Origin: Pseudomonas helleri | GTDB taxonomy: Bacteria; Pseudomonadota; Gammaproteobacteria; Pseudomonadales; Pseudomonadaceae | DNA length: 64,000 nucleotides | Direction of reading: 5' to 3' | Assembly (NCBI RefSeq): GCF_001043025.1 | Contig: NZ_JYLD01000002.1 | Coordinates: 186,001 to 250,000 of the forward strand | In this document: in pieces, positions 1 to 13,082 of the stretch | How positions within the stretch are numbered: position 1 is the first letter of the stretch | How the letters are laid out: the number at the start of each line of letters is the position of its first letter | The notes under the pieces: model-generated | The model's database searches: none | Told to the model about the DNA's origin: nothing | The model's input: the letters and a program-made list of their open reading frames with translations, nothing else | Translations under genes and position numbers: made by a program

Positions 1-73
1 CACGAAGGCTGCGATGGGTAGCGAAGCTGCCCCAGCCAAGATCAAAAGATCGCGAGCAAGCTCGCTCCTACAG
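1..73. repeat. Compound REP-type repeat
   Basis: The right part (about 41-73) is one arm of the REP palindrome that recurs throughout this window (GATCGCGAGCAAGCTCGCTC followed by CTACAG). The left part, with GGCTGCGATGGG and GCGAAGCTGCC, looks like a second Pseudomonas REP variant. It lies beyond the lpxC terminator, so it is intergenic filler and not part of a gene. Confidence 0.6.
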
Positions 74-93
74 ATTTACGTTAAACATCGGGT

Positions 94-122
94 AAAAAAA
101 AAGACCACCCGAGGGTGGCCTT
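94..122 (-). terminator. Rho-independent terminator after lpxC
   Basis: Read on the minus strand, a GGCCACCC/GGGTGGTC stem with a short CG loop is followed by a run of nine T residues. It sits 26 bases past the lpxC stop and closes the dcw transcription direction here. Confidence 0.9.
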
Positions 123-147
123 CAAAAACTAGAGAATGAAGTTTTAC

Positions 148-1095
<948 letters not shown>

Positions 1096-1111
1096 TCAAC
1101 AAAGGCTGGCG

Positions 1112-1140
1112 ATAATAGCAGACCGAGCCTTTGCTGAACA
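1112..1140 (-). promoter_or_regulatory. Candidate lpxC promoter
   Basis: On the minus strand a TATTAT -10-like box (1112-1117) lies about 53 bases before the lpxC start. The -35 region at the expected spacing (1135-1140, TGTTCA) is a poor match, so this is a tentative call. Confidence 0.3.
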
Positions 1141-1171
1141 CCAATCACCTGAATCCCCCTGATTGATTTCA

Positions 1172-2386
1172 TTAATCAGCCTGACGACGCAGGAATGCCG
1201 GGATGTCCAGGTAGTCCAGATCATCTTGCGGATTCAGCTTGGCAGCGGCTGTTGCGCCGTGCTGAGCCTGATTACGCATCACGGTTGGGCGGTCTAGGTC
1301 ACGGTAGTTAACCGCTGGCAGCTCCTGACGCTCGACACGCGGTTCTTGACGCGAAGGCGCTGGCTGGGCCGAAGCCGTTGCGTACGATGCCTGAACGGTG
1401 TTGTCGATAACCTTGACCGGCTTCTCGATTTTCGCGCCCAGACCGGTAGCAACCACGGTCACGTGCAGTTCGTCGCGCATGTCCGGATCGATAACAGTAC
1501 CGACCTTGACCATTGCGTGCTCCGAAGCGAACGCTTCGATGATGCTGCCCACGTCGGAGTATTCACCCAGAGACAGGTCAGGACCGGCTGTGATGTTTAC
1601 CAGGATGCCGCGAGCACCTTCCAGGTTCACGTCTTCGAGCAGCGGGTTGCGGATGGCCGCTTCGGTCGCTTCACGTGCACGGTTAGGACCGCTGGCGCAG
1701 CCAGTGCCCATCATTGCCATGCCCATTTCGCTCATCACGGTGCGCACGTCGGCAAAGTCGACGTTGATCATGCCCGGACGCTTGATGATGTCGGAGATAC
1801 CGCGAACGGCACCGGCCAGTACGTCATCGGCCTTGGCGAAAGCCGACAGCAGGCTGGCGTCTTTACCGAGGATGGTCAGCAGTTTTTCGTTCGGAATCGT
1901 AATCAACGAGTCAACGCTTTCGGACAGCAGACGAATACCTTCGTCAGCGATCTGCATGCGCTTGCGACCTTCAAACGGGAACGGACGTGTCACCACCGCA
2001 ACGGTGAGGATGCCCATTTCCTTGGCCACTTCGGCAATGATCGGCGCAGCACCGGTACCGGTACCACCGCCCATGCCCGTGGTGATGAACACCATGTTGG
2101 TGCCCTGCAACACTTCAGCGATGCGCTCGCGGTCTTCCAGAGCGGCCTGACGACCGACCTCAGGATTGGCGCCAGCACCCAGGCCTTTGGTCACACCGGT
2201 GCCCAATTGCAGGATGGTACGCGCGCCAATGTTCTTCAGCGCTTGTGCGTCAGTGTTGGCGCAGATGAATTCCACACCTTCGATGTTGCTCTTAACCATG
2301 TGGTTAACAGCATTGCCACCGCCACCACCAACACCGATAACTTTGATTACCGGGCTCTGCGGGATGTTGTCTACGAGTTCGAACAT
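1172..2386 (-). CDS. ftsZ: Cell division GTPase FtsZ
   Basis: FtsZ is the tubulin homologue that polymerises into the Z-ring at midcell. The product has 404 residues. The tubulin signature GGGTGTG is at residues 106-112 and the glycine-rich nucleotide loop GVGGGGGNAVNHM near residue 18. A variable linker follows the polymerisation domain, and the conserved C-terminal peptide (DYLDIPAFLRRQAD) that binds FtsA and ZipA ends the protein. The ATG at 2386 is preceded by a strong GGAGAGGG ribosome binding site. It follows ftsA with a 71-bp gap, the only sizeable gap within the cell division genes, so an internal promoter is possible. Confidence 0.99.
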   Translation of the reverse strand: MFELVDNIPQSPVIKVIGVGGGGGNAVNHMVKSNIEGVEFICANTDAQALKNIGARTILQLGTGVTKGLGAGANPEVGRQAALEDRERIAEVLQGTNMVFITTGMGGGTGTGAAPIIAEVAKEMGILTVAVVTRPFPFEGRKRMQIADEGIRLLSESVDSLITIPNEKLLTILGKDASLLSAFAKADDVLAGAVRGISDIIKRPGMINVDFADVRTVMSEMGMAMMGTGCASGPNRAREATEAAIRNPLLEDVNLEGARGILVNITAGPDLSLGEYSDVGSIIEAFASEHAMVKVGTVIDPDMRDELHVTVVATGLGAKIEKPVKVIDNTVQASYATASAQPAPSRQEPRVERQELPAVNYRDLDRPTVMRNQAQHGATAAAKLNPQDDLDYLDIPAFLRRQAD

Positions 2387-2457
2387 GGTCCCTCTCCTTA
2401 CATTCTCTAGTTATTTCGCCTACTTCTACTGCTTTTGAATCTTTTACTGCTCAAGCT

Positions 2458-3717
2458 TTAAAAGTTGCCCTGAACCCAGCGCTTGAGGCGCTCGAACACA
2501 GGGGCTTTTTGTTCTTCACTGCTGTAGCTGTCGCGGTTGCTGATACCCGATATGGAAATACCGTCTGACTGCTTTTGCAGCCCGTACAGCAACAAGCCCA
2601 CAGCGGTGGAGTAAATCGGGTTGCGCACAACGTCGGACAAGCCTTTGAAGCTGTGCGGTACGCCCAGACGAACCGGCATGTGGAAGATCTCCTCTGCCAG
2701 CTCGACAGCGCCTTCCATTTTCGAAGTGCCACCGGTCAGCACGATGCCGGCCGGGATCAGATCTTCGTAGCCGCTGCGACGCAGCTCCGCCTGGATCAAT
2801 GTGAACAATTCGTCGTAACGCGGCTCAACCACTTCGGCCAGGGCCTGGCGGGACAGCTCGCGCGGAGGACGGTCGCCCACGCTCGGTACTTTGATGGTTT
2901 CACCCGCGCTGGCCAGTTTGGCCAGTGCGCAGGCGTAACGGATTTTGATTTCTTCGGCGTATTGTGTCGGGGTACGCAACGCCATCGCGATGTCGTTGGT
3001 GACCTGATCACCCGCAATCGGGATCACCGCGGTGTGACGAATGGCGCCTTCAGTGAAGATCGCGATATCCGTGGTGCCACCGCCGATGTCGACCAGGCAT
3101 ACGCCCAGCTCTTTCTCGTCATCGGTCAATACCGAGTAAGCCGACGCCAGTTGCTCGAGGATGATGTCATCCACCTCAAGGCCACAGCGACGCACGCATT
3201 TCTCAATGTTCTGCGCAGCATTTACCGCGCAAGTCACCACGTGCACTTTGGCTTCCAGACGTACGCCCGACATGCCCAGCGGCTCACGAACGCCCTCCTG
3301 GTTGTCGATCACGTAGTCCTGCGCCAGGGTGTGCAACACACGCTGGTCTGCCGGAATGGCCACTGCCTGGGCAGCGTCAAGCACGCGCTCAAGGTCAGCC
3401 GTGCTCACTTCACGATCACGGATGGCAACGATGCCGTGGGAGTTCAGGCTGCGGATATGGTTGCCCGCAACACCGACGAACGCCGAGTGGATCCGGCAAC
3501 CGGCCATCAGCTGCGCTTCTTCAATCGCGCGCTGGATCGACTGCACGGTGGACTCGATGTTGACCACCACGCCCTTCTTCAGGCCCCGGGACGGATGCGT
3601 GCCAATACCGACGATTTCGATCGTGCCGTCTTCACCAACCTCGCCTACCAGCGCCACCACCTTGGAGGTACCGATATCGAGACCAACGATCATTTTGCCG
3701 CTTTGCACATTTGCCAT
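2458..3717 (-). CDS. ftsA: Cell division protein FtsA
   Basis: FtsA is the actin-like ATPase that tethers FtsZ filaments to the inner membrane. In the 419-residue product, the phosphate-1 loop GLDIGTSKV is at residues 12-20, the phosphate-2 motif DIGGGTTDIAIF lies around residue 212, and an adenosine motif TGGTSKMEG is in the C-terminal third. The last residues (FERLKRWVQGNF) form the amphipathic membrane-targeting helix. It lies between ftsQ (15-bp gap) and ftsZ, the universal gammaproteobacterial order. Nothing is missing. Confidence 0.98.
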   Translation of the reverse strand: MANVQSGKMIVGLDIGTSKVVALVGEVGEDGTIEIVGIGTHPSRGLKKGVVVNIESTVQSIQRAIEEAQLMAGCRIHSAFVGVAGNHIRSLNSHGIVAIRDREVSTADLERVLDAAQAVAIPADQRVLHTLAQDYVIDNQEGVREPLGMSGVRLEAKVHVVTCAVNAAQNIEKCVRRCGLEVDDIILEQLASAYSVLTDDEKELGVCLVDIGGGTTDIAIFTEGAIRHTAVIPIAGDQVTNDIAMALRTPTQYAEEIKIRYACALAKLASAGETIKVPSVGDRPPRELSRQALAEVVEPRYDELFTLIQAELRRSGYEDLIPAGIVLTGGTSKMEGAVELAEEIFHMPVRLGVPHSFKGLSDVVRNPIYSTAVGLLLYGLQKQSDGISISGISNRDSYSSEEQKAPVFERLKRWVQGNF

Positions 3718-3732
3718 GGGTCCTGCCTCTTC

Positions 3733-4599
3733 TTAATTCTTCGCGACAGCGGGTTGGGCTATCGTGGGTGCCACAGGTTCCCGCCAGCCGACGGCCAATC
3801 CGTTGGCATAACGCAAATCAATGCGCGCAATGTTTGTAATCTGTTCTTTCAGCGTTTTTTCATAGATGGCTATGAAGCGACGCATTTTTTCTACCAAGTG
3901 ATCGCGCCCCAACAGCAGCTCGATCCCAGGCCCTGCACTGCCGGCTCCGGTGGTCAGGAACCAGCTACCGCGCTCACGCAATTCCAGCCGGGCAATGGAA
4001 AAGCCCATCGGACGCAGCATCTGGCTCAACACCTGATACTGCTGCATCACTTGCTGCTGGGCCCGTTGTGGGCCAAACAGCTGCGGCAAATGTTCGTAGT
4101 TGGCCAGCTCACGCGGGGTGAATGCCTGGCCCTGGTTGTTCAGCAGTGCTTCATCGCCCCAACGCGCAACCGGCAGTTGCTCTTCAAGGCGAATCACCAC
4201 TTGGTCCGGCCACACCCGACGGACTTCGGCGTGAGCAATCCATGGCATTTGTTCCAGCTCAGTGCGCATGCCTTCCAGATCGACCGTAAAGAAACTCGCG
4301 GCCACATAAGGAGCAATACGCTGTTGCACGGCCTGCTGACTGATGTAGGTCAAGTCACCCTGCACATTGATGTTGGTGATCGGGCGGTCCGCGTACGGCA
4401 TCAGGCGTTGTGCGCCTTCGTACGTACCGAACCCCAGGGCCACCAGCAACACAGGCCAAAACAGCACTTTCAAAAAGCCGAAATTGGCTTTTGGCACACG
4501 CACCGACATCGGCTCTTTAGCCACCATCCGGCTGGCACCCCGTGGCACCGGCTTGCGGCCGGGGACAGGTTGCTGATGACGAAGCGATGCGCCTGGCAT
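3733..4599 (-). CDS. ftsQ: Cell division protein FtsQ
   Basis: FtsQ is a bitopic inner-membrane protein that forms the FtsQLB complex and links early and late divisome proteins. From the ATG at 4599 it has 288 residues: a basic cytoplasmic tail, one membrane segment at about 41-60, a POTRA domain starting near residue 73 ([10 protein letters not shown]), then the FtsQ beta domain. An ATG 24 bases upstream (4623) is in frame, but 4599 is preferred because GAGG lies about 8 bases before it and the length fits the family. The start is four bases past the ddlB stop, indicating translational coupling. Confidence 0.96.
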   Translation of the reverse strand: MPGASLRHQQPVPGRKPVPRGASRMVAKEPMSVRVPKANFGFLKVLFWPVLLVALGFGTYEGAQRLMPYADRPITNINVQGDLTYISQQAVQQRIAPYVAASFFTVDLEGMRTELEQMPWIAHAEVRRVWPDQVVIRLEEQLPVARWGDEALLNNQGQAFTPRELANYEHLPQLFGPQRAQQQVMQQYQVLSQMLRPMGFSIARLELRERGSWFLTTGAGSAGPGIELLLGRDHLVEKMRRFIAIYEKTLKEQITNIARIDLRYANGLAVGWREPVAPTIAQPAVAKN

Positions 4600-4603
4600 G
4601 GTC

Positions 4604-7009
<2,406 letters not shown>

Positions 7010-7017
<8 letters not shown>

Positions 7018-8080
7018 TGGCCACCTCCAGGCAGATGTCGACAACGTTACGGGTGGCATCAGGTTTGGCCAGGCGACGCGCGTTGGCCGCCATGCTGTTG
7101 AGTCGTTCCGGTTGCATCAATACCTCTGTCAGGCGAGCCGCCAGTTCGGCCGCGCCAGTTGTCGCTTGCGGCATCAGGAAGGCCGCGCCCTCCCGTGCCA
7201 AAAAGTCAGCATTACGGCTCTGATGGTCGTCAATCGCGTGGGGCAACGGCACCAGCAGCGAGGGCAGACCGGCCGCAGCCAGTTCACTGACGGTCAGCGC
7301 GCCTGCGCGACAAACCACCAGGTCGGCCCAGCCATAGGCGTGGGCCATGTCTTTGATGAAGGGCTGAACATCTGCCTCGACACCGGCCGCGGTGTAACGC
7401 TGGGCGGTGATTTCATCGTGTTTTTTGCCCGCCTGATGAAACACTTCAGGGCGCAGCTCAGCCGCTACGTTGGCCAAGGCTTCAGGCAGTAATTTGTTCA
7501 GGGGCTCGGCGCCCAGGCTGCCGCCCAGCACCAGCAAGCGCGCCTTGCGCCCTTCGAGTGCAGCGCGGGGCGCCAGGGTGAACAGTTCAGGGCGCACCGG
7601 GTTGCCAGTGGTGCGCAGCTTGTCCGAAGCAGCAAACGTCTGCGGGAAGGCTTCACACACACGGCTCGTCATCGGCACCAACAAACGGTTGGCGGTACCG
7701 GCCACGGCGTTCTGCTCGTGAATGATCACCGGCACGCCGCAGGTTTTGGCCGCCAGACCGCCAGGCCCGGTCACATAGCCGCCAAACCCGAGCACGCACA
7801 CGGGCTTGAGTTGGCGGATGATTGCGCGTGCCTGGAACAAGGCCTTAAGCAACACAAACGGCGCCTTGAGCAGCGACAGTTTGCCTTTGCCACGCAGGCC
7901 CGTGACGTTGATCCGGTGCAGGGTAAAGCCTGCCGGTTCAACCAGTTCGTTTTCGATGCCTCGCGGTGTTCCGAGCCAGTGCACGGTGTAGCCACGCGCT
8001 TCAAACTCACGCGCGCAAGCCAGCGCCGGGAACACATGCCCGCCGGTGCCGCCCGCCATGATCAGCACATTAGCGCCCAT
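7010..8080 (-). CDS. murG: Undecaprenyl-PP-MurNAc-pentapeptide GlcNAc transferase
   Basis: MurG is the membrane-associated glycosyltransferase that adds GlcNAc to lipid I to make lipid II. The 356-residue protein starts [20 protein letters not shown], with the G-loop GGTGGH near residue 10, and has the C-terminal UDP-GlcNAc site [16 protein letters not shown] longer reading in the same frame runs upstream into ftsW, but the ATG at 8080 matches the family start. It overlaps the ftsW 3' end by 11 bp. Confidence 0.98.
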
Positions 8081-9284
8081 GGTTCGGCTCCTCTGCGAAG
8101 TCGCTTTCTTTGAAGTCGGTCTCTTCGCTGCCCAGGTGGGTTCGACTCTCCCACTCGATGCGCAGCAACAAACCCATACACACACAGCAAATCACCAACG
8201 AACTGCCGCCATAACTGAGGAATGGCAAGGTCAGACCTTTGGTAGGCAGCAAACCGACGTTTACCCCGATGTTGATCAGGAACTGGCCGATCCACAGGAA
8301 CGACAATCCGTACGCCATGTAAGCCGAGAAGTATTGTTTGGCGCGCTCTGCCCACATGCCGATGTACATGCCGCGCACACAGACGAACACGAACAGCGCC
8401 ACGGTCAGCAACGAACCGACCACACCGAGTTCTTCAGCCAATACCGAGAACACGAAGTCGGTGTGCGCTTCGGGCAGGTAGAACTGCTTTTGTACGCTGT
8501 TGCCCAAGCCCACCCCGAACCACTCGCCGCGACCGAACGCGATCAGTGCCTGGGTGAGTTGGTAGCCCGAACCAAACTGGTCGGACCATGGGTCGGTAAA
8601 GGTAATCAGACGCGCCATCCGGTACGGCTGTGCTTGAACCAGCACGAACACCGCACCCACCGCCAACGCCACCATCAGCGCGAAGCGGAACAGGCCCACA
8701 CCGCCGAGGAACAACATGGCCGCCGCTGCGCCCATCATTACGACGGTGGCGCCGAAGTCAGGCTCCATCAGCAACAGACCGGCCATGGGCAGCAACACGA
8801 TGAAGGGCTTGAAGAAGCCCATCCAGCTGTCGCGCACTTCCTTCTGCTGACGCACCAGGTAGCCGGCGAGGTAAATCACCACAAACACTTTGGCGATTTC
8901 CGAAGGCTGCACGTTAAAGAAGCTGAAACCGATCCAGCGCATCGAACCGTTGACCTCTCGGCCAATGCCCGGCAGCAACACCATGACCAGCAAGCCGAAC
9001 GCACCGATCAGCAGCATGAAGCCCATACGCTGCCAGGTCGCAATCGGCACCATCATGGTCATCACGCACGCACCCAGACCGAGCACGATGTAAAACAGGT
9101 GCCGGATCATGTGGTACAGCGTGTTACCCGACTGCAATGCCGCCACTTCGGACGATGCCGAGGTGATCATCACCAGCCCCAGGCCCAGCAGCGCCAGGCA
9201 ACCGGCCAGCAGCGGGAAGTCGAGGTCTATGCCACGGCCCGTGATCAAGGGCGAAGGATAAGGTTTGAGGAAGCCGAAGATCAT
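8070..9284 (-). CDS. ftsW: Lipid II glycosyltransferase FtsW (SEDS family)
   Basis: FtsW is the polytopic septal peptidoglycan polymerase that works with the transpeptidase FtsI. The 404-residue product has about ten hydrophobic membrane segments and the SEDS signatures, including VFVVIYLAGYLVR and the C-terminal NIGVNVGLLPTKGLTLPFLS. A charged cytoplasmic tail follows the last membrane segment. It shares a 4-bp ATGA overlap with murD upstream and overlaps murG downstream, so expression is coupled to the precursor genes around it. Confidence 0.98.
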   Translation of the reverse strand: MIFGFLKPYPSPLITGRGIDLDFPLLAGCLALLGLGLVMITSASSEVAALQSGNTLYHMIRHLFYIVLGLGACVMTMMVPIATWQRMGFMLLIGAFGLLVMVLLPGIGREVNGSMRWIGFSFFNVQPSEIAKVFVVIYLAGYLVRQQKEVRDSWMGFFKPFIVLLPMAGLLLMEPDFGATVVMMGAAAAMLFLGGVGLFRFALMVALAVGAVFVLVQAQPYRMARLITFTDPWSDQFGSGYQLTQALIAFGRGEWFGVGLGNSVQKQFYLPEAHTDFVFSVLAEELGVVGSLLTVALFVFVCVRGMYIGMWAERAKQYFSAYMAYGLSFLWIGQFLINIGVNVGLLPTKGLTLPFLSYGGSSLVICCVCMGLLLRIEWESRTHLGSEETDFKESDFAEEPNHGR

Positions 9285-10627
9285 GCCAATGCCTCCACTG
9301 CGCGAGCAAAGAGGTGGCCGCGTTCTTCGTAATTTTTGAACATGTCAAAGCTGGCGCACGCGGGCGACAGCAGTACCGCGTCACCTGGGCGAGCCTGTGC
9401 GCGGCTTTGCGCGATGGCGTCGTCCAGCGAAGTGGCCCGAATTTGCGGAACCGCATCACCCAGCGCATCGGCGATCAGACCACTATCGCGGCCCATCAAC
9501 ACCACGGCGCGGCAGTGTTTGGCGACGGAATCGCGCAGGCCGCTGAAATCAGCGCCCTTGCCATCACCGCCGGCGATCAGGATCAGCTTGCCGTCCATGT
9601 CCGAGCCCAAGCCTTCAATGGCGGCCAGGGCAGCACCGACGTTGGTGGCTTTGGAGTCGTTGTAATAGCTCACGCCGTCCAGTTCGCGGACCCATTGGCA
9701 GCGGTGCTCAAGACCGGCAAAGGTGCGCAGGCTCGACAGCATGGCGTCGAACGGCAAGCCCACGGCATGCCCCAGCGCCAGCGCAGCCAAAGCATTGGCC
9801 TGGTTGTGCGCGCCACGGATTTTTAGTTCACGCACGGGCACCAGGTTCTGGAATTCGAAGGCCAGGTATTTTTCGCCCTGCTCTTCGCGCAGACCGAACG
9901 CCTTGAAATCGGGAACGCTCAAGCCGAACGACCAGCACGGCAGGCCTTCGCCCATCAGCGGACGGGTCAGAGCGTCCTGACGGTTGAACACCACCTGGCG
10001 AGCGCCACGGAAAATCCGGTGCTTGGCCAAGTGGTACGCCGGCAGGCCGCTGTAGCGGTCCATGTGGTCTTCGCTGATGTTAAGCACGGTGGCGACTTCA
10101 GCACCGAGGTCGTTGGTGGTTTCGAGCTGGAAGCTCGAGAGCTCCATCACGTACAGCTCGATGTCATCGCTGAGCAGGTCCAGCGCCGGGGTGCCCAGGT
10201 TGCCACCCACGGCCACACGCTTGCCGGCCGCCGCGGCCATTTCACCCACCAGCGTGGTCACGGTGCTTTTCGCGTTGGAACCACTGATTGCCACGATGGG
10301 CGCTTTCGCGTTACGCGCGAACAGGTCGATGTCGCCCGACAGCTTCACCCCACGGGCAGCGGCCGCTTGCAGCGCAGGCGTCGCCAGGGCCAGGCCGGGG
10401 CTCACGTAGAGCTCATCGGCGCGGCACAGGAACTCGACGTCCAGCTCGCCACAACGCACGTCCACCTGCGGATAGTCACGGCGCAGCGTGGCCAGCTCCG
10501 GTGGATTTTCCCGCGTGTCCGCTACGGCAAACGACACACCCCGGCTCGCCAGAAAGCGCACCAGGGACATGCCGCTCTTGCCGAGGCCGACAACGATGCG
10601 GAAGTGGTCAGAAGCGATCAGAGACAC
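9281..10627 (-). CDS. murD: UDP-N-acetylmuramoyl-L-alanine--D-glutamate ligase
   Basis: MurD adds D-glutamate to UDP-MurNAc-L-Ala. The 448-residue protein has the N-terminal UMAG-binding fold (VVGLGKSGMSLVRFL), the P-loop ISGSNAKSTVTTL, and the NDSKATN motif of the C-terminal Mur ligase domain. The start is a GTG at 10627 with GAGG about 8 bases upstream. It follows mraY after a 5-bp gap. Non-ATG starts recur in this cluster (mraZ, rsmH, ftsL, murD). Confidence 0.97.
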   Translation of the reverse strand: MSLIASDHFRIVVGLGKSGMSLVRFLASRGVSFAVADTRENPPELATLRRDYPQVDVRCGELDVEFLCRADELYVSPGLALATPALQAAAARGVKLSGDIDLFARNAKAPIVAISGSNAKSTVTTLVGEMAAAAGKRVAVGGNLGTPALDLLSDDIELYVMELSSFQLETTNDLGAEVATVLNISEDHMDRYSGLPAYHLAKHRIFRGARQVVFNRQDALTRPLMGEGLPCWSFGLSVPDFKAFGLREEQGEKYLAFEFQNLVPVRELKIRGAHNQANALAALALGHAVGLPFDAMLSSLRTFAGLEHRCQWVRELDGVSYYNDSKATNVGAALAAIEGLGSDMDGKLILIAGGDGKGADFSGLRDSVAKHCRAVVLMGRDSGLIADALGDAVPQIRATSLDDAIAQSRAQARPGDAVLLSPACASFDMFKNYEERGHLFARAVEALA

Positions 10628-10632
10628 AGGTT

Positions 10633-11715
10633 CTACCTCAGCTTCAGCGTGGCAAGGCCGATCAACACGAGGATCACGGTGATAATCCAGAAACGGACGA
10701 TCACGCGTGGCTCAGGCCAGCCCTTGAGTTCAAAGTGGTGGTGGATCGGCGCCATGCGGAACACCCGCTTGCCGGTCAGCTTGAACGACGCGACCTGGAT
10801 GACCACCGACAGGGTTTCCATCACGAACACACCGCCCATGATGAACAGCACGATTTCTTGGCGCACGATGACCGCGATGGTGCCCAGCGCAGCACCCAGT
10901 GCCAGTGCGCCGACGTCGCCCATGAACACTTGTGCCGGGTAGGTGTTGAACCACAAGAAACCAAGCCCCGCGCCAATCAGTGCGCCGCAGAATACAATCA
11001 GCTCACCGGCGCCCGGGACATACGGGATCAGCAGGTAGTCAGCGAATTTCAGGTTGCCCGACAGGTAGCAGAAGATACCCAGCGCGCCGCCGACCATCAC
11101 GGTTGGCATGATCGCCAGGCCGTCGAGGCCGTCAGTCAGGTTGACCGCGTTGCTCGAACCGACGATCACAAAATAGGTCAGCACGACAAAGCCGATGCCC
11201 AGTGGAATGCTGGCATCTTTAAGAATTGGCAGGATCAAGGTGGTTTCGACGGCGCTTGGCGCGGTCACGTACAGGAAGATCGCCGCAGCCAGGCCGAACA
11301 CCGATTGCCAGAAGTACTTCCAGCGGCTTGGCAGCCCGCGCGAGTTCTTTTCGATGACCTTGCGGTAGTCGTCAACCCAGCCAATGGCGCCAAACAGCAG
11401 GGTCACCAGCAACACGACCCACACATAACGGTTGCTCAGGTCTGCCCACAGCAAGGTGCTGATGGTAATGGCCGACAAGATCAACGCACCGCCCATGGTC
11501 GGGGTGCCGGATTTGGACAGGTGTGATTGCGGACCATCGTTACGCACCGATTGGCCGATCTGACGGTTTTGCAAGGTGCGGATCATCCACGGGCCCAGGC
11601 ACAACGACAACGACAGCGCGGTCAGTACGCCCAGAATCCCGCGCAGGGACAGGTACTGGAAGACTGCGAAGCCCTTGTAGAACTGTTGTAGATACTCCGC
11701 TAGAAGCAGCAGCAT
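10633..11715 (-). CDS. mraY: Phospho-MurNAc-pentapeptide transferase
   Basis: MraY transfers phospho-MurNAc-pentapeptide onto undecaprenyl phosphate, forming lipid I at the inner membrane. The 360-residue polytopic protein has the Asp pair at 115-116 (WVDDYRKV), the [10 protein letters not shown] motif and the cytoplasmic HHHFE histidines characteristic of the family. The ATG at 11715 overlaps the murF TAA by one base (TAATG). An in-frame upstream start would add nine residues not usual in the family. Confidence 0.98.
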   Translation of the reverse strand: MLLLLAEYLQQFYKGFAVFQYLSLRGILGVLTALSLSLCLGPWMIRTLQNRQIGQSVRNDGPQSHLSKSGTPTMGGALILSAITISTLLWADLSNRYVWVVLLVTLLFGAIGWVDDYRKVIEKNSRGLPSRWKYFWQSVFGLAAAIFLYVTAPSAVETTLILPILKDASIPLGIGFVVLTYFVIVGSSNAVNLTDGLDGLAIMPTVMVGGALGIFCYLSGNLKFADYLLIPYVPGAGELIVFCGALIGAGLGFLWFNTYPAQVFMGDVGALALGAALGTIAVIVRQEIVLFIMGGVFVMETLSVVIQVASFKLTGKRVFRMAPIHHHFELKGWPEPRVIVRFWIITVILVLIGLATLKLR

Positions 11716-13082
11716 TAATGTTTCTCCCCGCAGGAACCGCACAGTGCCGCAACGACGTTCTCCATCGCTGCGCTGCGCGAGCCCTTGATCAAAATAGTGG
11801 TGTTTTTTTCGTGCTCAGTGCGAAGTGCCGTGATCAGGTCAGCCTGATTGGCAAAGTGACGAGCCTGGTGTCCAAATGCAGCGACGGCATGAGCCATCAG
11901 CGGTCCCACCGCATAGAGCGCTGAAACCTTGTCGGCGGCATAAGCGCCTACTTCACGATGTCCTTGCTCCGCCCACTCACCCAACTCGCCTATATCTCCG
12001 AGCACCAGGACGGTACGACCGGAAAAGGCGGCGAGTATATCAACGGCAGCGCACATTGAGGTGGGGTTTGCGTTGTAAGTGTCATCAATAATTCGCAGGC
12101 CTGTGCTAGTCACTTGCGCGACCGCACGCCCTTTGACTGGCTGCACGGCCTCAAGGCCGGTTTTGATGCCGAACAACGACACACCCAGCGCATGGGCGGC
12201 AGCCGCGGCGGCCAAGGCATTGGCCACGTTATGCGTGCCCAGCAGGTTGATTTGAACCGGCTCGATACCTTGCGGGCTGTGCAGGGTAAAACGTGGGCAA
12301 CCCCGCGCATCCAGGCTCATATCACTGGCGTAGAAATCTGCTTCAGGGTTTTTCAGCGAGAAGCTGAGCACCTGGCGACCGGCTGCGCGGGCGTGCCAGA
12401 TGGCAAAAGCCTTGTCATCGAGGTTGAGCACGGCGATGCCGTCTGCCTCCAGGCCTTCAATAATTTCACCTTTGGCCTCGACGATTTTGTCAGGGCCGCC
12501 GAACTCACCCACGTGGGCGGTACCGGCGTTGTTCAGTACCGCAACGTGGGGCTTGGTCATGGCCACGGTGTAGGCGATTTCGCCGATGCGCGAAGCACCC
12601 AGTTCGATGACCGCCGAGGTGTGTTCCCGGGTCAGTTCGAGCAGGGTCAGCGGCACACCCAAGTCGTTATTCAAGTTGCCTTTGGTCGCCAGCACCGGGC
12701 CGCGCGTGCGCAGGATGCAGGCGAGCATTTCCTTGACCGTGGTTTTGCCGCTGGAGCCGGTGATGGCCGCAACCGGCTTGTCGTAGCCAGCACGGTTCAG
12801 CGCGCCCAATTGGCCCAACGCGACACGGGTATCCGCGACCACCAGTTGAGGCAAGGCCGACTCAGGCACTTCGCGCTCAACAAGGGCTGCGACGGCGCCT
12901 TTTGCAGCGACGTCATTCAAATAGTCATGGCCATCAAAGCGCGGGCCGGTCAGGGCAATAAACAACTGGCCCTGACCAATGGCGCGGCTGTCGATGCTGA
13001 CACCGCTGAAAGACGCGTCTGCACCGACCACACGGCCGTTCAGGGTGGCTGCCACTTCGCTCAACAACAAAGGCTTAAGCAT
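11715..13082 (-). CDS. murF: UDP-MurNAc-tripeptide--D-Ala-D-Ala ligase
   Basis: MurF adds the D-Ala-D-Ala dipeptide made by Ddl, completing the UDP-MurNAc-pentapeptide. From the ATG at 13082 it has 455 residues: an N-terminal uridine-binding domain ([15 protein letters not shown]), the P-loop [11 protein letters not shown], and the late [11 protein letters not shown] motif. The frame stays open a further 58 codons into murE, but the family start [14 protein letters not shown] fixes the choice. The start overlaps murE by 8 bp. Confidence 0.97.
   Translation of the reverse strand: MLKPLLLSEVAATLNGRVVGADASFSGVSIDSRAIGQGQLFIALTGPRFDGHDYLNDVAAKGAVAALVEREVPESALPQLVVADTRVALGQLGALNRAGYDKPVAAITGSSGKTTVKEMLACILRTRGPVLATKGNLNNDLGVPLTLLELTREHTSAVIELGASRIGEIAYTVAMTKPHVAVLNNAGTAHVGEFGGPDKIVEAKGEIIEGLEADGIAVLNLDDKAFAIWHARAAGRQVLSFSLKNPEADFYASDMSLDARGCPRFTLHSPQGIEPVQINLLGTHNVANALAAAAAAHALGVSLFGIKTGLEAVQPVKGRAVAQVTSTGLRIIDDTYNANPTSMCAAVDILAAFSGRTVLVLGDIGELGEWAEQGHREVGAYAADKVSALYAVGPLMAHAVAAFGHQARHFANQADLITALRTEHEKNTTILIKGSRSAAMENVVAALCGSCGEKH

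Noticed and set aside
1159..1179. CTGATT/AATCAG imperfect palindrome across the ftsZ stop, first considered a terminator or ANR/FNR box
   Set aside because: No T run follows and the spacing does not fit TTGAT-N4-ATCAA, so neither call holds.
8046..9332. 428-codon plus-strand frame opposite ftsW
   Set aside because: The His/Gln/Glu-rich composition is the complement of hydrophobic membrane codons of ftsW. Not a gene.
10288..11526. 412-codon plus-strand frame opposite mraY and murD
   Set aside because: Antisense shadow of conserved genes with no protein-like pattern.
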